This document shows positions 62,531-64,000 of a stretch of DNA of 64,000 nucleotides, piece by piece. This stretch comes from Mycobacterium haemophilum DSM 44634. GTDB lineage: Bacteria; Actinomycetota; Actinomycetes; Mycobacteriales; Mycobacteriaceae. Numbering within the stretch: position 1 is the first letter of the stretch; every line of letters begins with the position of its first letter. The position numbers were made by a program, and so were the translations under genes. The notes under the pieces were generated by a model. It saw nothing but the letters and a program-made list of their open reading frames with translations. It had not been told where the DNA came from and did not search any database. The stretch lies in NCBI RefSeq assembly GCF_000340435.2, contig NZ_CP011883.2, positions 4,076,687-4,140,686 of the forward strand. Reading direction: 5' to 3'.

Positions 62531-64000
62531 GTGTCGTCCCGCAGCCCGACGATGTTGCTCGCCGCGATCGCGGCAACGGTCGTCATCGTCTCGTGGATCA
62601 CGGATCCGACACGCGAAAACGCTCCCGCCTCGCCACCGGTTCGCGACACCCAACTCACCGAGCAGCCGCTGATCGGGCTCGGTGGCGGTGTCACGATTCG
62701 CGAACTCACCCAGGACACCCCGTTTTCATTGGTCGCTTTGACCGGTGACCTGGCCGGCACCTCCACCCGCGTGCGCGCAAAGCGGCCCGATGGTTCATGG
62801 GGGCCCTGGTACCAAACCGAATATGAGACCGCCGCACCCGACCCGGCGGCCGATGATGCTTCGGCCCAGCCGACTCAAGGCCCCCGCAGCACAGATCCGG
62901 TGTTCATCGGCAGCACCAGAACCGTGCAGATCGCAATCACCCGTCCCGCCGATGCGCCAGTGACCCAGCCACGAAGCGCCGCGCCGGAAGGACCGGATAA
63001 GCCCGATAAACACGGGCTGGGCTATAAGCCTGCCACCAAGGAACTGCCCCTCGGGCCGGACCCCCAGAACATCTCAGCGATCCTCATTTCGCCGCCGCAA
63101 GCGCCGGCCCGAGCTCAGTGGACACCGCCGTCCGGGGTCATCATGCCGGGCCAGGCGCCCAGCATCATCAGCCGCGCGGAGTGGGGCGCCGACGAGTCGC
63201 TGCGATGCGGTACTCCGCAGTACGACAATGGGGTTCGCGCCGCGGTCGTACACCACACCGCGGGCAGCAATGACTATTCGCCGCTGGAATCGGCCGGGAT
63301 CGTCAAGGCCATCTACACCTACCACAGCAAAACGCTGGGCTGGTGCGACATCGCCTACAACGCGATGGTCGACAAATACGGCCAGGTGTTCGAGGGCAGC
63401 GCCGGGGGGCTCACTAAAGCAGTCGAGGCCTTCCACACCGGCGGCTTCAATCGCAGCACCTGGGGTGTGGCCATGATCGGCAACTTTGACGACGTGGCGC
63501 CAACGCCAATCCAAATCCGAACCGTGGGCCGGCTCCTCGGCTGGCGTCTGGGCCTGGACGGCGTCGACCCTAAGGGCACGGTGGCGCTGGAATCGGCGGG
63601 GAGCCACTACACCACCTTTGCCGCTGGCACCACCGCGACCCTGCCCACCATCTTCACCCATCGCGACGTCGGCAACACCGACTGCCCGGGCAATGCCGCC
63701 TACGCACTGATGGATGAAATCCGGGACATTGCTTCGCATTTCAACGATCCGCCAGAGGAGCTGATCAAGGCGCTTGAAGGCGGCGCGATCTACGAACACT
63801 GGCAGGCGATCGGCGGCATGAACAGCGTTCTGGGTGCGCCGACCGCACCGGAGGCGAGTGCCGAGGGCGCGGCCCGCTATGTCACCTTCGCCAAGGGCGC
63901 GATGTACTGGTCGCCCGAGATTGGCGCCGAGCCAGTCACCGGCGCGATCTACGATGCCTGGGCCTCGCTGAGCTACGAACGTGGTCCGCTCGGGCTGCCC
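62531..64000 (+). CDS. N-acetylmuramoyl-L-alanine amidase (PGRP/amidase_2 with LGFP repeats), 3' end cut off
   Basis: 490 codons are open to the window edge; it corresponds to Rv3811 (539 residues). GTG 62531 (MSSRSPTMLLAAIAATVVIV) gives a signal or anchor helix. An N-terminal beta domain with TSTRVRAKRPDGSWGPWYQ follows. The peptidoglycan-recognition/amidase_2 domain (about 215-390) has zinc His residues in AVVHHTAG and the third ligand region IFTHRDVGNTDCPG with Cys. LGFP-type cell-wall binding repeats begin in GGMNSVLGAP and continue to GPLGLP at the edge. It cleaves the stem peptide from muramic acid. Confidence 0.92.
   Translation, partial: MSSRSPTMLLAAIAATVVIVSWITDPTRENAPASPPVRDTQLTEQPLIGLGGGVTIRELTQDTPFSLVALTGDLAGTSTRVRAKRPDGSWGPWYQTEYETAAPDPAADDASAQPTQGPRSTDPVFIGSTRTVQIAITRPADAPVTQPRSAAPEGPDKPDKHGLGYKPATKELPLGPDPQNISAILISPPQAPARAQWTPPSGVIMPGQAPSIISRAEWGADESLRCGTPQYDNGVRAAVVHHTAGSNDYSPLESAGIVKAIYTYHSKTLGWCDIAYNAMVDKYGQVFEGSAGGLTKAVEAFHTGGFNRSTWGVAMIGNFDDVAPTPIQIRTVGRLLGWRLGLDGVDPKGTVALESAGSHYTTFAAGTTATLPTIFTHRDVGNTDCPGNAAYALMDEIRDIASHFNDPPEELIKALEGGAIYEHWQAIGGMNSVLGAPTAPEASAEGAARYVTFAKGAMYWSPEIGAEPVTGAIYDAWASLSYERGPLGLP

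Noticed and set aside
1..64000. CRISPR arrays, rRNA genes, full insertion sequences, replication origin
   Set aside because: No regularly spaced direct repeats with variable spacers, no rRNA sequence, no transposase frame and no origin-type gene cluster were seen; the only mobile gene is the integrase remnant.

Overview
The window reads as the cell-wall (mycolyl-arabinogalactan) chromosomal locus of a slow-growing, non-tuberculous Mycobacterium. Gene order and protein sequences follow the M. tuberculosis H37Rv block Rv3772-Rv3811 closely. However, Erp, several extra genes, and missing genes show it is not M. tuberculosis itself. Comparisons with H37Rv are from memory of that genome, not from a search.

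Layout. 1-2283: a NarL-type response regulator (cut by the window edge) and its membrane histidine kinase, divergent from a truncated haemoglobin. 2378-6122: a small integrated island, bounded by 35-bp direct repeats of the 3' end of tRNA-Arg(ACG). It carries a Fic-domain protein, a frameshifted unknown gene, a trypsin-like serine protease and a decayed tyrosine integrase. 6089-6272: tRNA-Arg and tRNA-Ser(GCT). 6361-13399: hisC2, a broken DUF4334 remnant, a class III nucleotidyl cyclase, echA21, lipE, tRNA-Ser(TGA), a quinone oxidoreductase and a class-V aminotransferase-like protein.

13516-34900: envelope polysaccharide assembly. It contains the Rv3779-type glycolipid enzyme, the proteasome activator bpa, the galactan ABC exporter (rfbE/rfbD) with glfT1, a GreA-like regulator, a GtrA protein, dprE1/dprE2 (decaprenyl-phospho-arabinose), then aftA and embC-embA-embB. 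An unrelated DinB/mycothiol-type gene sits between embC and embA. 34897-40110 is a variable block (alpha-hydroxy acid oxidase, acyl-CoA ligase, APC permease, small kinase-like protein) absent from this position in H37Rv.

40127-61306: mycolate condensation and transfer and galactan polymerisation. It contains fadE35, accD4-pks13-fadD32, the cutinase-like Rv3802c, fbpD, fbpA, aftB, ubiA, the PAP2 phosphatase, glfT2 and glf. 61571-64000: erp (pirG) and an N-acetylmuramoyl-L-alanine amidase running off the end.

Together these genes make UDP-galactofuranose (glf) and start and polymerise galactan (glfT1, glfT2). They export galactan (rfbE/rfbD), make the arabinose donor (ubiA, Rv3807c-like, dprE1/2) and build arabinan (aftA, embA/B/C, aftB). 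Mycolates are then made (accD4, fadD32, pks13) and attached (fbpA).

The most notable oddities are short mobile repeats placed inside or exactly between essential wall genes. Three MIRU-type repeats are present: one in frame inside pks13, one between glf and glfT2, and one between glfT1 and rfbD that itself carries a second palindromic repeat. A copy of that second repeat is also inserted in frame in embA. Also notable are the tRNA-Arg island, a 59-bp minisatellite before dprE1, an ethambutol-region variant in EmbB, and a serine at the nucleophile position of FbpD.
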